DNA of 64,000 nt from Panicum virgatum (GCF_016808335.1 NC_053142.1:40529674-40593673); one strand, 5' to 3'. Numbered from the stretch's first letter, positions 36,100-48,625 are shown. Program-made: numbers and translations. Notes: a model not told the origin generated them from the letters alone.

Positions 36100-37195
36100 C
36101 TTATATGTATTTGTTAGTTATGTTTGCCAACAATATGTAACTTAGATGTTGGAGTACGATTTGTATCTTGCAATATTTTTATTATTATTTAGTGAAAATA
36201 TATCTAGTGTAGTTGTTAGAGCACTTAAGTAGCATCTAGCAGATCTAGATCTGACTCATCATGGGAGCGAAATAAAAATGATCATGGATTAGACAAAAAA
36301 AAGTTATGTTAATAAATAAATTGGGACCTCCTGCTGGCCTTGGTAAATAAATGTTATGCAAAACTTATATATATGCGTGCTATGTTAATGCATATATGTT
36401 TTAAATTTTTATTTAACCGAACCTATTATTATTTTTCCTACTTTGGCTACTGCACAATTTATTAGTTTTTAGCCCATATGACTGCATAAATTGGCCTACT
36501 TTAGAATTTTGTCATCTCGGTGATAGATAGTTCCACATATATTTTTGCTGTTGTTTCTAACTCTTTTCTTTATCTTCCATTTTGTCTAGCAATTTTTATT
36601 GATTTCTCTGTCTTCTATTTTGTTCCTCGGTATATTTAAATCGATTAGTGTGTATTGCATCCGATGCATCTAATGGAGAAGTTTCCTGTTGAGTATTGTG
36701 CCTCAGGGTTTTTTTTCCCAAGCGAAGCGGAGCAGCGACAACGTACATTTGTTTGAATCATTTGTTTTGTACTATAGGCAATCGATTTTGGGATAGATTA
36801 GCAGGGCTTCAGGCCTGTAGCTGTGGCTAAAATAACTCTAGTTGTGGCTTCTTTGATGGAGCAGCTTCTCTTATGGATATAGAGCCGTTTTGAAAACCGT
36901 TCGGTAGAACCGCTTCTCCTATTTTTTTTATGAATATATTGAAGATGTCAAATGTCCAATGTGACATGGCTATAATTTAATAATTTTCTCATAATCTATA
37001 ATATGATTTTGTAATAACATAACTTCATATGAAATAACATAGTATTGACTGATGATATTATTTATAGACTAAATCAATAAATTTACTTTTATCCTTTTCT
37101 TTTGGTTGCTCCAAACGGCCGATCATCATTATTTTTTTATCCCTATCTTGATGTTTGGTTGCTCCAGAAGAAAATGATTGATTGAGTTCGACAAT
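36100..37195. other. AT-rich intergenic DNA between SDR copies 2 and 3
   Basis: No gene. Possibly the interior of the Helitron-like element whose 5' ends are at 37558 and 38087 (minus strand). Confidence 0.35.
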
Positions 37196-38087
37196 GAGTC
37201 GTGTGCCAATGCTAATTTTTTTAATTTTATAATTCCAAATTTGCCTATTTAGTAATTGTATTCAACTTGAATTCTTTGGTTAAGTCCTAATTTTCTTATT
37301 TTTAATTCCGAGTTAAGCTATTTACTAATCGTATTCAACATGGATTCTTTGTCATGTCCTAACTTTTCTTAATTTTTAAATTTTGAATTAGCAATTTATT
37401 AATCATATATGATATGGACTTTTAAGTTAATTTGAACCGTTAGATCTTCATAAAATTCAATAGTGCAAATACTTCTCTTTTTTAGATTAATGTAGAAATT
37501 TCTAGACTTTTGACGAACATGGTGGCTTCTTTTAACACTCCCTTATTAATATAATAGATTTTTATACTTTTAGTTTTAAATTTAGCTATTAGGCTAATAT
37601 TATTTTTTGTCGAGTGCTAATGCTAATTTTTATAAATTTATAGTTGCGAATTTGCCTATTTAGTATAATAGAATTTATACTTTTAGTTTTTAATTTAGCT
37701 ATTCAGCTAATATTTTTTTTGTCGAGTGATAATGCTAATTTTTTTACTTTTATAATTCAAAATTTTCCTATTTAGTAATTGTATTTAACATGGACTCTTT
37801 TTGTTAAGCCCTGATTTCCTTATTTATTTAATTCTGAATTAAACTATTTACTAATAGTATTCGGCATGGACTCTTTGCCATGTTCTAATTTTACTTAATT
37901 TTTTAAATCCGAAATTAGCTATTTATTAATCGTATTTGATATTGACTCTTGAGTTAGTTTGAACCGTTAGATCTTCATAAAATTCAACGGTGCAAATTCT
38001 TCTCTTTTTTAGATTAATGTGGGAATTTTTAAACCCTCTCGGCGAACGTGGTGACTTATTTTAATACTCCTTTAATAATATAATAGA
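37196..38087 (-). repeat. Duplicated Helitron-like 5' termini
   Basis: Read on the minus strand, two segments start the same way: from 38087 TCTATTATATTATTAAAGGA, and from 37558 TCTATTATATTAATAAGGGA. Each is preceded by A, as expected for Helitron insertion between A and T. The following 360 bp are similar (both include CTTCATAAAATTCAA-type and GAACCGTTAGATC-type sequence on the plus strand). Between them, a unit of about 111 bp (TTATACTTTTAGTTTT...TTTGCCTATTTAGTA) is also repeated. Coding capacity is nil. Confidence 0.6.
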
Positions 38088-40267
38088 TACTTCGTTGATG
38101 AAGACCAACACCGGTGACCCAAAGACACAAAGGAAAGAGATGCTAACATGTAGAAAGCAGAATCCTCAAATCCAAGAAAAGTTGTGAAATGCAACAAACG
38201 ATAGAGGTCCACAGGAATCCAGAGCGAAAAAATCTCAAAGCTGATTCAATAGAAAAGATATCGAGGTGAGATGAGAAGCAAACTGGAGCCAAAAAAAATT
38301 AGCAAGCAAAGACCACTTAGATTCACTCTGAAGAACAGAAGCAAATCCACAGCACAAGCCATCAAATCTACTGTGACTATAACCAAAACAAAAACTAAAG
38401 TAACCAGATCAGTAGAAACCTAGAAGCAAGAGAGAGTAGGGGAAAAAGAGGAAGAAGAAGGAAGATGAAGAGCTGAACTAGGGAGCGAGGAAACAAAGGA
38501 AGAGGGATGAGATTCGGTCAGACAGAGGGAGATGAAGAAGAGGTAGGGAAGGAACCTTTATTCGAACTCACCCTGCAGCCATCGTAGCAAGCCACAACGA
38601 TGAGGGCACTAGCGGCACCAGCAATAGCCACAACTGGTGGGGGTTGGGGGTGGAGGGGGGCGGAGGGGGCTAGGGCCCATCCGAACATAACAAACTATAG
38701 ATAGTATACATTAAGAGAAAAGAGGTTGACCCACCTCCCTCTCATCGTCAGGCTGGGAGCGATGGGATCTCTATGAGCTATAGTAGAATGGGATGGGAGA
38801 TGATAAGATTAGGGGAAGCTTCGCAAGCTCGCTTGATATTCAGATGGGCATCGGGTAAGGCATTTCTTACAAAACGATGGTGGTTTAGTGATGATAAAAA
38901 TTTAAGATCATACAATATCTATATCTTTTACCAAATACTCATAAACACTTCGGTCAATATGAATAAATCAATTGATCTATAAAAAAATATTTAAATTCAT
39001 TAGATCTTGAAATTAGAAATATATGAACTACAAATAGATCCATTAATCGTACAAATTTAGACTATACAAAATAGAGCATGCGGAAGAGTACAACAAATAA
39101 ATATAAACATGTTTTAAATGTTAAGAGGGTTTAGGAATTAAAAAGTTAGTTGAAAATCGGCCCGCGGCCCTCGTGCGCCATGCTCCTGGGCCTTTTGCCC
39201 AGCAACCGACGGCCAGGCCGCCAAATCGGCCCAGCGCGGCGCGCCTTCCTCACCCTCTTGGGCTGAATTCAGCCTGTGAGAGCCTTGGCGATTCTTGACC
39301 GCCGGATGCGATCCGACGGCCCTCCGCCCATCTCGGCGGATCAAAACCGCGTTGGCCACCACCCTAAACCCTAACTCATTTCTCTCTTTCCTTTCTCTCT
39401 CTTGCGCCTCTCTCAGCTCGAGCCTGAGCTGGCAGCGCCGCCGGTGGCGCCCGGAGGAGGTGGCGCCGCTCCCGCCTGCCCCCCTTCTAAAGTAATAAGA
39501 AATAGATCGTTACATATTTAGAAAATATTGATAGTATTTTTAATTTTTAGATCTAACTAGAATTTTTATTTCTATTTTTTAGAAAAGAAAAATACAAAAC
39601 CACTCAAAGAGCTAAATTTGTCTAGTTTCGATAGTTGGATAGTCTCTATTATCTAGTTTTCTAGTTGACGATGAAAATCGGACTATTATGCTAATTCAAG
39701 GTGGAAATGGTCAAATGGGATCTTTAGGAATAGATAGAAAGAGGTGTTTTGATAATAGGAACTTTAGTGGTGAATAATAAAACATGTGCTAGTGAAAAGC
39801 ACATATCAATTCTGCGGCAGTGCTGTTGCTGCGGTCTGCGGGCACAGTAGCTGAGATGATGAATGACTCTGCTCACCTGAATTGTCGTTCTGCCTGTCGT
39901 TGATGTCTATATTACTATATATTGACTTTGGGGAACTTAATATAATCACACACACATATGAGCCACACATGCTGGGAAGTGGGAACTCTATCCACTCGAA
40001 GGTTGCTGCTTGGAACAAAGGCACGGAGCTGCTGCCTGCTGGCATGTATCACGTTCACGTGTACGGATGTGAGATGTCGTCCGTCGTTGTCCACGTAACC
40101 GTCAACTGATTAACACTGCGCGCCAACCCCGCCGTAAATCGTAGATATTTTAGTCCTTCATTAGCTGAAAATTGATGGGCGGACGCAGCTAGCTGGAAAG
40201 GTAGCTAGCTAGTACTGGTTACTGGCTGGATCAGCTAGAGTTACAAAGCTGGATAATTAGAAGTTAG
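38088..40267. other. Intergenic DNA, no gene recognised
   Basis: A-rich from 38100 to 38560, GC-rich around 38560-38660 and 39150-39490. The region 39360-39480 (CCCTAAACCCTAAC... then CTCTCTTTCCTTTCTCTC) resembles a plant 5' leader, but no supporting gene follows. Confidence 0.4.
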
Positions 40268-40269
40268 TA

Positions 40270-40416
40270 CTTCCTTAGCTTCCTTCCAAATTATTAGTTT
40301 TTTTTGTTTTTCTAGATACGTAAATTCTTCTATGCACTTAGATATAGTATATATATGCATAACAAAATTTATATATATCTAGAAAAAGTAAAAAAGACCG
40401 ATAATTTGGGACGGAG
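40270..40416. mobile_element. Stowaway MITE
   Basis: The left end is degenerate (CTTCCTTAGCTTCCTTCCAA) and the right end is GATAATTTGGGACGGAG, the Stowaway TIR form, flanked by TA at 40268-40269 and 40417-40418. It lies about 320 bp upstream of the SDR copy 3 start. Confidence 0.82.
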
Positions 40417-40733
40417 TATTAGCTAATAAAGGTAGTGGCCTTTTAAGGCCAGTGGATTGTTATTTTTGGAAGTTAATTGTTTATTATGCCCTCAGCGTCA
40501 ATCAACTCTTTCTTAGCAAACTCTTTTTTAGAGAAGCACGTATTTTATTAAGAGGGAGTCTTTCTTAGCAAACTCAAAATGGATTGGTGGTAATTTTCAG
40601 CTCATGCCCATCAGTCTATTAGCTTAAAAAGGCTAGGTGGAGACAACTCGCAGGATTGGATCAGTAGACTCTACCGACCACTACCTGAGCAAGACAGCTC
40701 CCATCCTGCTGCTCGAGCTCGCAGCGCACGCTC

Positions 40734-42034
40734 ATGGAGGACGCCATCTCCCATCCTCGCAACACAAGGTACACGCGCTAGGATCCGGTGTTCCGATCGC
40801 TGAGTAACACATGCGGAACTAACCACTCGTCGTGGTTTGTATTATACTTTGGCAGAGTTGCCGTGGTCACCGGCGGGAACAGAGGCATCGGGCTAGAAGT
40901 GTGCCGGCAGCTGGCCAGCAATGGCGTCGCCGTCGTCCTGACGGCGGTGGACGAGAAGATGGGCGCGGAAGCCGTCGAGAAGCTCAAAGGGTTGGCGCTG
41001 TCCGAAGTCCTTTCCCACCAGCTGGATATCACGGATGCTTCCAGCATCGCTCGACTGGCCGATTTCTTGAAGACCCGGTTCGGGAAGCTGGATATCCTGG
41101 TGATCCTCGTTTTCCTTTTCCCAAACTTCTGGAAAGCTTGATACGGCTGCTGGTGACTGATAGTAGAATTCGTGAACTCTTAATAATTTGTAGGTGAATA
41201 ATGCCGCCGTCAGTGGGGTTGTGTATCTTCAACATCATGCTGATGGTTCAGTAACTAGCGGTGAAATGGTGAGCTTTACATCTTCAGCTAGTCACACCTT
41301 CATGGACGTGTTCTGCTCTTCTATCTGTTGTTGTGTGCGACAGTTCAAAGGCATGGATCGGGACGAGAGGCTTGAATGGATGTGGGGAAATTGCCGGGAG
41401 ACGTACGACGCTGCCAAGGAAGGCCTGCAGACAAACTACTACGGCACGAAGCACGTGACCGAGGCGCTGCTGCCTCTGCTGCAAGCCTCTTCCGACGGAA
41501 GAATCGTGAATGTCTCCTCCGACTTTGGGCTACTAAGGGTAACTTTTGTTGACCACGCTGTCCCGATCCGGCCATTGTTAGTTCCCAATCGGACCAGATC
41601 GAGTTCAGTCGATCTTAACAAAAATTAATTTTCTTCCCAAAATACAGCATTTCAGAAACGAGGAGCTGAAGCAAGAGCTGAATGACACCGACACCCTCAC
41701 GGAGGAGAGGCTGGACGAGCTGCTGGCCATGTTCCTAAAGGACTTCGAGTCCGGCAGGGTGGAGGCGAGCGGGTGGCCGTCGGCGTTCGCGGCGTACAAG
41801 GTGGCCAAGGCTGCTGTGAACGCCTACTCGAGGATCCTGGCGAGGAGGCACCCCGAGCTGCGCGTCAACTGCGCGCATCCCGGCTACGTCAGGACGGAGC
41901 TCACCCTGCACTCCGGGCTCCTGACGCCCGAGGAGGGCGCGGGCAACGTCGTGGAGGTGGCGCTGCTGCCAGAACGCGGGGCGGCGACCGGCGCTTTCTT
42001 CGAGGAGGGCAGGGAGCTGGCGTCCTTCGTGTGA
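40734..42034 (+). CDS. Short-chain dehydrogenase/reductase, SDR copy 3
   Basis: Exons 40734-40768, 40856-41099, 41194-41268, 41344-41538, 41648-42034 (936 nt, 311 aa), [12 protein letters not shown] at 17-24 (Arg where the others have Lys), NNAA at 95-98, catalytic Ser in [14 protein letters not shown] with Tyr233 and Lys237, end ELASFV. Introns are short (75-109 nt) and exon sizes equal those of copy 4. Copies 2 and 3 share the longest similar blocks ([26 protein letters not shown]), so they may be sisters. Same inferred role: NADPH-dependent reduction of a small carbonyl compound. Confidence 0.93.
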
Positions 42035-43475
42035 TGTGATGTTTGATCGGCACGAAACGCTCTTGTTCTTGTTCATCCGCCGTGTGCTTGGATCACTCTC
42101 TTGCTTGGTGGAGAGTATACCCGTAGGTCTGGAGCTGGACGATTGTGGTGATAAACTTTTTATGTATGTGAATGATTGTGGTGATGAACTGACGATGTGT
42201 GCCACAAAGTTCTGTTTTTTCAGTGACGAATTTATACACGTAGCGTGTACAAAGGTAGCGCATGATAGAATAACTGCAACCATCCTGTCTTTCTTATCGA
42301 TTGAAATTTTATTTCTACGTGCCAATCGAGACGAAGAAAAATACGGCCAGATTCATTTATGTTCAATATAAAATTGTAATTCACAGTTAAGAAATAAACA
42401 AATTTGGAATTTCTTAGATTATTTTTGTTTCAGATGTGTCGACCTACTGCTCGAACGCCATGTTAGCGCAATTTTGAATGACGTAGGATCTGATGAAGGG
42501 TGTACTTGCGTCTGGGCTAAGCAATGTTTACTGTTCAAGACGAACCATTTTCTAAATTTGAATAATACAAAGTTTTAATTTAAAAACTGGTTTAGGACAT
42601 ATTTGGCATACCTTCAAACTTACGAATTCTTGGAGCCAAGTATTTGTACCTCCTAGAATTTGGAAAGCTGGGGTATTTTTATTTTTTACTTTAAAAAATT
42701 GAGATTTTGATTGCTCTGTTTCAGCATGCAAACTCTAGAACTACTACCTAGAGAGCTTACCTGACCTCACCAGTAACCATAAATCAAAGCATATATGCAA
42801 GCAAGAATCCTTGACCAACATTTCCACAATGAAAATCTTAGCCCACTAATTTTGTTGGACCAATTATCACCCACATGCGGGAAAAGAGAATTAAGCCCAT
42901 TTATACTTCCCGTTGCTGGATTTTTTTTGCTAAAAGTAAAAAAAAAAGATGAAAAGGCAATAATAAAATCTACTCTTATTTATTTTATTCTGTATGTTTT
43001 TCTTTGAATTATTAATTGTTAGTATTTGTGTAGAAACTGAGGTGCACGCATGCGGTTGCAGAGCCCCGAACTCTTCATTATTTTTCCTTTTTGGAAAAGG
43101 AAAACGTGGTTGGCCACACGTGCCATTATTCAAAGCTTTAGGATGGAAGCCGTGCGATACTTCTTCCGCCTGAATTATCACTACATAAAAAAAATCCGAG
43201 GTAGTCGAATGAGAGCCGTGACAGCGGCAACCAAACCCAGGCGGAGCATCCCGTTGCGACATGGACATGGGGCCGGAGAAGTAGTAGATCCCGTTGCGAC
43301 ATGGACATGGGGCCGGCGAAGGGGACCGAACCGAAAGGAGCAGCGCCCATAACCAGGACGACGACAAAGGCATGTGCGACTGTCCGTGCCTTCTGCCATT
43401 CCTGTCAAACTGTCACGGTGTCGGCACTCGGCACTGTCACCTTTGCCTCCAATGGCTGTGGCCTGTTGCTGGATA
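42035..43475. other. Spacer between SDR copies 3 and 4, with a small tandem repeat
   Basis: 3' UTR of copy 3 at the left; AT-rich without genes. A 33-bp segment starting ATCCCGTTGCGACATGGACA occurs at 43248-43280 and 43288-43320 (period 40). Confidence 0.5.
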
Positions 43476-43720
43476 GGACTTGTTTAGTTGGCTTCAAAAT
43501 TCCAAAATTTTATAAATTTTTTTGTCACATAAATTTTTCTTATGCGTACATAAAATATTAAATATAATTAAATAAAATGATTAATTATACAATTTAACTA
43601 TAATTTGCGAGATGAATCTTTTAAGCCTAGTTAACTCATGGCGAGATAATAATTGCCAAATACAAATAAAAATACTACAGTGCTTTACATCCAAAACTTT
43701 ATGCATCTAAACAAATGACT
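43476..43720. mobile_element. MITE, Tourist-like, degenerate
   Basis: Left end GGACTTGTTTAGTTGGC; the right end includes CATCTAAACAAATGACT, roughly inverted. The interior has TTTGCGAGATGAATCTTTTA, the hallmark shared with the other MITEs in this window. Confidence 0.62.
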
Positions 43721-43814
43721 AAACAGGTGACTGAACGAAGACCACAACAGTCACCAAGTCACCGGCAACCACCAAAGTAGCTACCAGAGGAAGAGGCTCT
43801 TGCTGTGTTGGGAC

Positions 43815-44364
43815 CAGGGTTTTTTATCCCGACCGGTTAACCCAAACCGGCCACCGGTTCCGGTTTACCGGACCGGTTGGACCGGTAACCGGTGGAAACC
43901 GGTTGAATTCAAATCCAAATTCAAATAAATTCAAAAACTCCCGTGCAACCGGTTCCGACCGGTTTACCGGCCGGTTTGACCGGTTTGAATTCAAGTCCAA
44001 ATTCAAAAGCTCCCGTGCAAGCGGTTTACCGGTTTACCAGCCGGTTTGCCTGGTGGGCCTTAATGGGCCGGTCCATTTTTTCTTTTTCTTTTTTTGATTT
44101 AACTTCAAATCCCCGCAAACTATACTAAATGAACGGATTTTTGAGAAAATTTGACACCATTAGATTCGTTGCACCTTGAAGTATTTTTAGGAATTTTTTG
44201 AGATTTTTCCATTTTTTGGAATTCAAATTTAAAATTTGAATTTGGGCCGGTTTCTAACCGCCCGATACCAGAACCGGTCCGGGTTTCTAACCGCCCGATA
44301 CCGGAACCGGTAAGACCGGTAACCGCGGTAACCGGACCGGTTCTGGCGGGTTTTTTTAACCCTG
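43815..44364. mobile_element. hAT element rich in ACCGGT repeats
   Basis: Ends CAGGGTTTTTTATCCC and GTTTTTTTAACCCTG; 8-bp target duplication GTTGGGAC at 43807-43814 and 44365-44372. Both flanks carry dense ACCGGTT / CCGGTTTACCGG repeats that are roughly inverted. Non-coding, 550 bp. Confidence 0.9.
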
Positions 44365-44386
44365 GTTGGGACACTCTAGTCTGGAC

Positions 44387-45468
44387 CAGGGTTTAACTTT
44401 TCGGCGGTAAACCGGCGAAAAACCGGTGAATTTACCGTTTTCGGTAGGTACCGGAAAGTGGTATACTGGTGTTTTTCGATATTTTTCGTTTCGAATTTTA
44501 AAATTTCAAAAAAAATTATAAATAACCATCAAAAAAATCGGCAAAAATTATGATAAAAACTAGGGATTTTTATTAGCTTATAGCAATTGAAATCATTCAA
44601 ATCTAAGTTGATTTGGTAGGTCAAAATGATGAATTTTCTATGAGGAGTGAAAATTTGGTAGGTCAAAATGATGAATTTGCTATGAGGAGTCAAAATCTAA
44701 GTTGATTTGGTAGGTCAAAATTTGCTTAAGTCTCACCATCTATGAGGAGTGAAGAACGCAGGTACTTAAGCAACCGAAAAGTTTTTATATCTATATTTCG
44801 TTTTTTCTAGTTATTCCATTCATTTCATACAAAATCTTCGTATGCACAGACTATACATTTGCTACATGGATTATGGATGGACAATACTTTCGATTACTGT
44901 GGAAGCAATGTGTTGTATTAATTGGACTATGGACTTAATTGTAATAATTTTAATAGACTTTGTACTTTGGACTAAGTACGTGTGCACTTTGGACATGAAT
45001 TATGTGTTTCGTTTTCGTATGTCTCATTGTGTGCTGGAGTTTCTTATATGTTGTACATTATAATCTATAAATATAGACATAATTAGGGCAAACTCCCCAA
45101 AATTTTCAATTTCTTTTCATAAATACATAATTTCCCCATCATTTTCCAACTGTTTCCATCATTTTTCGGTGAAAAGCACAGAAAAACCGGCGAGATGCAC
45201 CGAAAAAACGGCCGGTATACCGAAATTTCGAAATTTTGAATTTGAGATCACTTCCCATCATTTTCCAACTGTTTCCATCATTTTTCGGTGAAAAGCACCG
45301 AAAAACCGGCGAGAAGCACCGAAAAACCAGCCGGTATACCGAAATTTCGAAATTTTGAATTTGAGAGCACTTACCGATCGGTTTTACCGGTAAATCACGA
45401 AAAACCAGCCGGTTTACCGTTTCCGGTGAGCACCGAAAAATTCCTGTAAAACGAAAACGTGAACCCTG
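44387..45468. mobile_element. Second hAT element, in the SDR copy 4 promoter
   Basis: Starts CAGGGTTTAACTTTTCGG and ends AAAACGTGAACCCTG, with an 8-bp duplication GTCTGGAC at 44379-44386 and 45469-45476. It is 1,082 bp long. Internal direct repeats of about 118 bp (CATCATTTTCCAACTGTTTC...) lie at about 45134 and 45253. The right end is 64 bp before the SDR copy 4 ATG. Only 22 bp, including the two target-site copies, separate it from the preceding hAT element. Confidence 0.9.
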
Positions 45469-45532
45469 GTCTGGACCAAGTGCCGAGCAGACAACCCGAA
45501 GCGATTCCTGTTCCGATCCGTGGTGCGCGCTC

Positions 45533-46900
45533 ATGGATGGCACAATCTCCAATCCGCCAGGCACAAGGCACGCGCCGCAACTCCATCCCATGCCTCCTCG
45601 TTCCTGAAGCGTCGGAAGATCGTATGAAATCGAGCGCGGGGTCAGCTAGGATTCGATGAGCCCCGGCCGGCCGTTAACATTGCTGCGCGCTCTACTCGTT
45701 GCTGTTGGTTCGAACGTTGGCGTAGGATTGCCGTGGTCACCGGCGGGAACAAGGGGATCGGGCTCGAGGTGTGCCGGCAGCTGGCCGCCAGCGGCGTCAC
45801 CGTCATTCTGGCAGCCCGGGACGAGACGAGGGGTGCGGCCGCCGCGGAGAAGCTCCGAGAGCAGGGGGTCGCCGGCGTCATCTTCCATCAGCTCGACGTC
45901 ACCGATGCTTCAAGCATCGCTCGGCTGGCGGAGTTCCTCAAGGCCCGTTTCGGGAGGCTGGACATCCTGGTAAGTTCACGTTTCCCATTTCCGACCTTTC
46001 CTTCGCCACTGCGATTTGCTCGCCTATCGATGCCCAAATTACTAGCACAACGTGATTGCTCAGGTCAACAACGCTGCCATTGGCGGGATCGAGCTTGTAG
46101 ACGATCCGTCTTTTGGTCCAAAACCCGTGGGCGAGCAGGTAAGATAGTGCTCTGTTGGCATCTTCCCCTGAAAAAAATTTCCACTAATTGGTCTGTGCAT
46201 GAAACAGTTCGATGGCATGGATTGGCACCAGAGAATTGGATGGATGTATAAAAACAGCCGGCAGACCTACAGCACGGCGAAGGAGGGCCTGCAGACGAAC
46301 TACTACGGCACAAAGCACGTCACCGAGGCTCTTCTGCCCCTCCTGCAATCCTCCTCCGACGGCAGGGTTGTTAACGTCAGCTCCGGCTTTGGGCTGCTAA
46401 GAGTGAGAATCAATTAGTCTCCATCACCCTACTTCAAGTAAATAGGAAGATCAGTCTGGGTTATGAACTCTGACCAGTGACCAAGGCTTCCTTTGTTTGC
46501 CTGCCTGATGCAGTACTTCAGGAGCGAGGAGCTGAAGCAGGAGCTGAACGACGCCGACAACCTCACCGAGGAGAGGCTGGACGATCTGCTGGACACGTTC
46601 CTGCGGGACTTCGAGGCTGGGGCGCCCGCGCTGGGGGCTCGCGGGTGGCCGGACGAGTTCGCGTCGTACAAGGTGGCCAAGGCGGCCGTGAACGCCTACT
46701 GGAGGATCATGGCGAGGAGGCACCCGGAGCTGCGCGTCAACTGCGCGCATCCCGGCTACGTCAGGACCGACATGACCAGGAACTCGGGGCTCCTCACGCC
46801 CGAGGAGGGGGCGAGCAACGTCGTGAAGGTGGCGCTGCTCCCCGCCGGTGGGCCGACCGGCGCCTTCTTCGCGATGGGGAAGGAGGCGTCGTTCCTCTGA
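45533..46900 (+). CDS. Short-chain dehydrogenase/reductase, SDR copy 4
   Basis: Exons 45533-45567, 45726-45969, 46064-46138, 46208-46402, 46514-46900 (936 nt, 311 aa). TGGNKGIG at 17-24, NNAA at 95-98, catalytic Ser in VNVSSGFG, SYKVAK with Tyr235 and Lys239. Intron 1 begins AAG|GCACGC, where the other copies have AAG|GT: a GC-AG intron at the conserved position, a recognised minor class. The polyadenylation signal AATAAA is at 46949-46954. A hAT insertion ends 64 bp upstream, so its original promoter has been pushed more than 1.6 kb away. Family and role as for the other three copies. Confidence 0.92.
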
Positions 46901-47120
46901 CGGTGAACAGAGACACTGGCCACTGCACGCGCGGCTCTGTTTAGTTCGAATAAAGATCACCATCGCTATTCTGTTTAATTCGATACATATCCTTTCCACC
47001 TTTCCAAGTCCAATCTTGGAAAAAAGATGTAACGAATTTTGCAATTTTTAGGTCGTGCGGACCATACTTTGGTTTTCAGAACTATAGAATTTATTGCATC
47101 CAAACCCCTCTTAATTTTTT

Positions 47121-48616
47121 GAGTAAAGTACACCAGCGGTCCTCAAACTTGTAAGGGTGTGTCATATAAGTCCATCAACTCCGAAAGTGCATTTCTGGGT
47201 CCCTAAACTTTTTAAGTCGTTCACCGAAGGTCCATACGCATCCATGTGGGCAGCTAGCGCTGATGTGGCACGCTGACTAGGCGCCACTCTTTCTTCTTCC
47301 TCCAGACATGGGTGCCAAGCGGCTCCGCTCGTCCGGCGAGCTCCGCGGCCCCGCTCGGCAGGCGAGCTCCGCGGCGAGGGGGCACCTCCGCTCGAGGGAG
47401 GGAGGGCGGCCCTGCGGCTCCGCTCGGCCGATGAGTTCCGCGGCGAGGGGGCGCCTCTGCTCCGCGTCTCCTCCACCGCCGGGGTAGCCCCTAGCCCGCG
47501 GAACTCGCTGGAGCCACCATCCCGCCCCGCGCCGCCCACGTTGGTAGGAGGTGCGCGAGGAGGCTCGCCGCCGCACCGAGAGAACCGGATCTGGAGGGAG
47601 CACCGGCGCGGGGAGGCCGCCGCCGTGCCATGGACCTGCGCGGGCATACGCCATGGCCGCTGCCGCCATGGACCGGAGGGAGGAGTGCCGACGGGAGATC
47701 GAGCCGCGCCATGGCCCCACGGCGGAGCTCGGCCGCGCGCGGAGCTCGATGGGGGCCCGGCAGCCCAGTCTCCACACGCGGCGGAGGAGCTCGAGGGAGA
47801 GGGACGGGCGCGGCGCGGGATTGGGAGGAGGGGCGAGCTCGGCCGGCGCCACCGCATGCGCGCTCGCGGGTGCTCGCCGGTGGCCACCTCGTAGGGCTCC
47901 GGTGCGGCGCGGGCCTCCGGCCGCCACCGCCTTGGCCCCGCGTGGGTCCGGCCGGGACGGAGCTCCGGGGCCGCGTCCAGGCGCCCTCGAGGCCGACGGG
48001 GCACGCTCGCCGGCCGCCTCCGCTCTCGCTGGCCTTGTCGCCGGCGGAAGCCGCGCGCCGCCGCACACCATGGCGGGTGCCTCGGCAAGGACGGTGGCGG
48101 GGCGCCGCGGCAAGGGTCGTGGAGGGGTGCCGCGGCGAGCACGGAGGTCGGCGCGGCGGCGAGGATGGTGGCGGGGCGCCGCGGCGAGCCCGGAGCCCGG
48201 TCGCCGCGGCGAGGATGGGTGCGGGGTGCCACGGCGAGTGCGGTGGCGGGGCGCGGCAGCGAGTGCGAAGGCGGAGTGCAGCGGCGGCGAGGGCGAAGGC
48301 GGCGCACAACGGCGAGCTGGTGGCGGGGCGCGGGACGAGCAGCGCCAGCGCAGGGAGAGAGGGAGGGTGGGAGCCGTCGGCGCAAGGAGAGAGGATGGGT
48401 GGGAGAGAGAGGAAGGGTGGAGAGAGGAAGGAGAGATGCATGAAAGATAAAGATGCCCAGTCAGCACGCCATGTCATCAATACTTGCTCACGTGGAGGGG
48501 TATGAACCTGCGGTGAACGACTTAAAAAGTTTAGGGACCCAAAAATGCACTTTCGAAGTTGATGGACCTATATGACACACTCTTACAAGTTTATTGACCT
48601 CCCATGCATTTTACTC
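47121..48616. mobile_element. Mutator-like element with long TIRs and GC-rich core
   Basis: Inverted arms of about 150-200 bp: the left begins GAGTAAAGTACACCAGCGGT; the right ends CCCATGCATTTTACTC, with near-identical AAAGTGCATTTxTGGGTCCC and TTTTTAAGTCGTTCACCG blocks. Flanked by a 9-bp duplication TAATTTTTT at 47112-47120 and 48617-48625. The core is extremely GC-rich and open in nearly every frame on both strands (for example 47162-48385 minus), with low-complexity Pro/Arg/Ala translation and no transposase motif. It may be a Pack-MULE, but no donor gene is recognised. Confidence 0.87.
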
Positions 48617-48625
48617 TAATTTTTT

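Noticed and set aside
47162..48505. Long open frames on both strands (up to 407 aa)
   Set aside because: They lie in the GC-rich core of a Mutator-like element, are open in nearly every frame, and translate to low-complexity Pro/Arg/Ala sequence.
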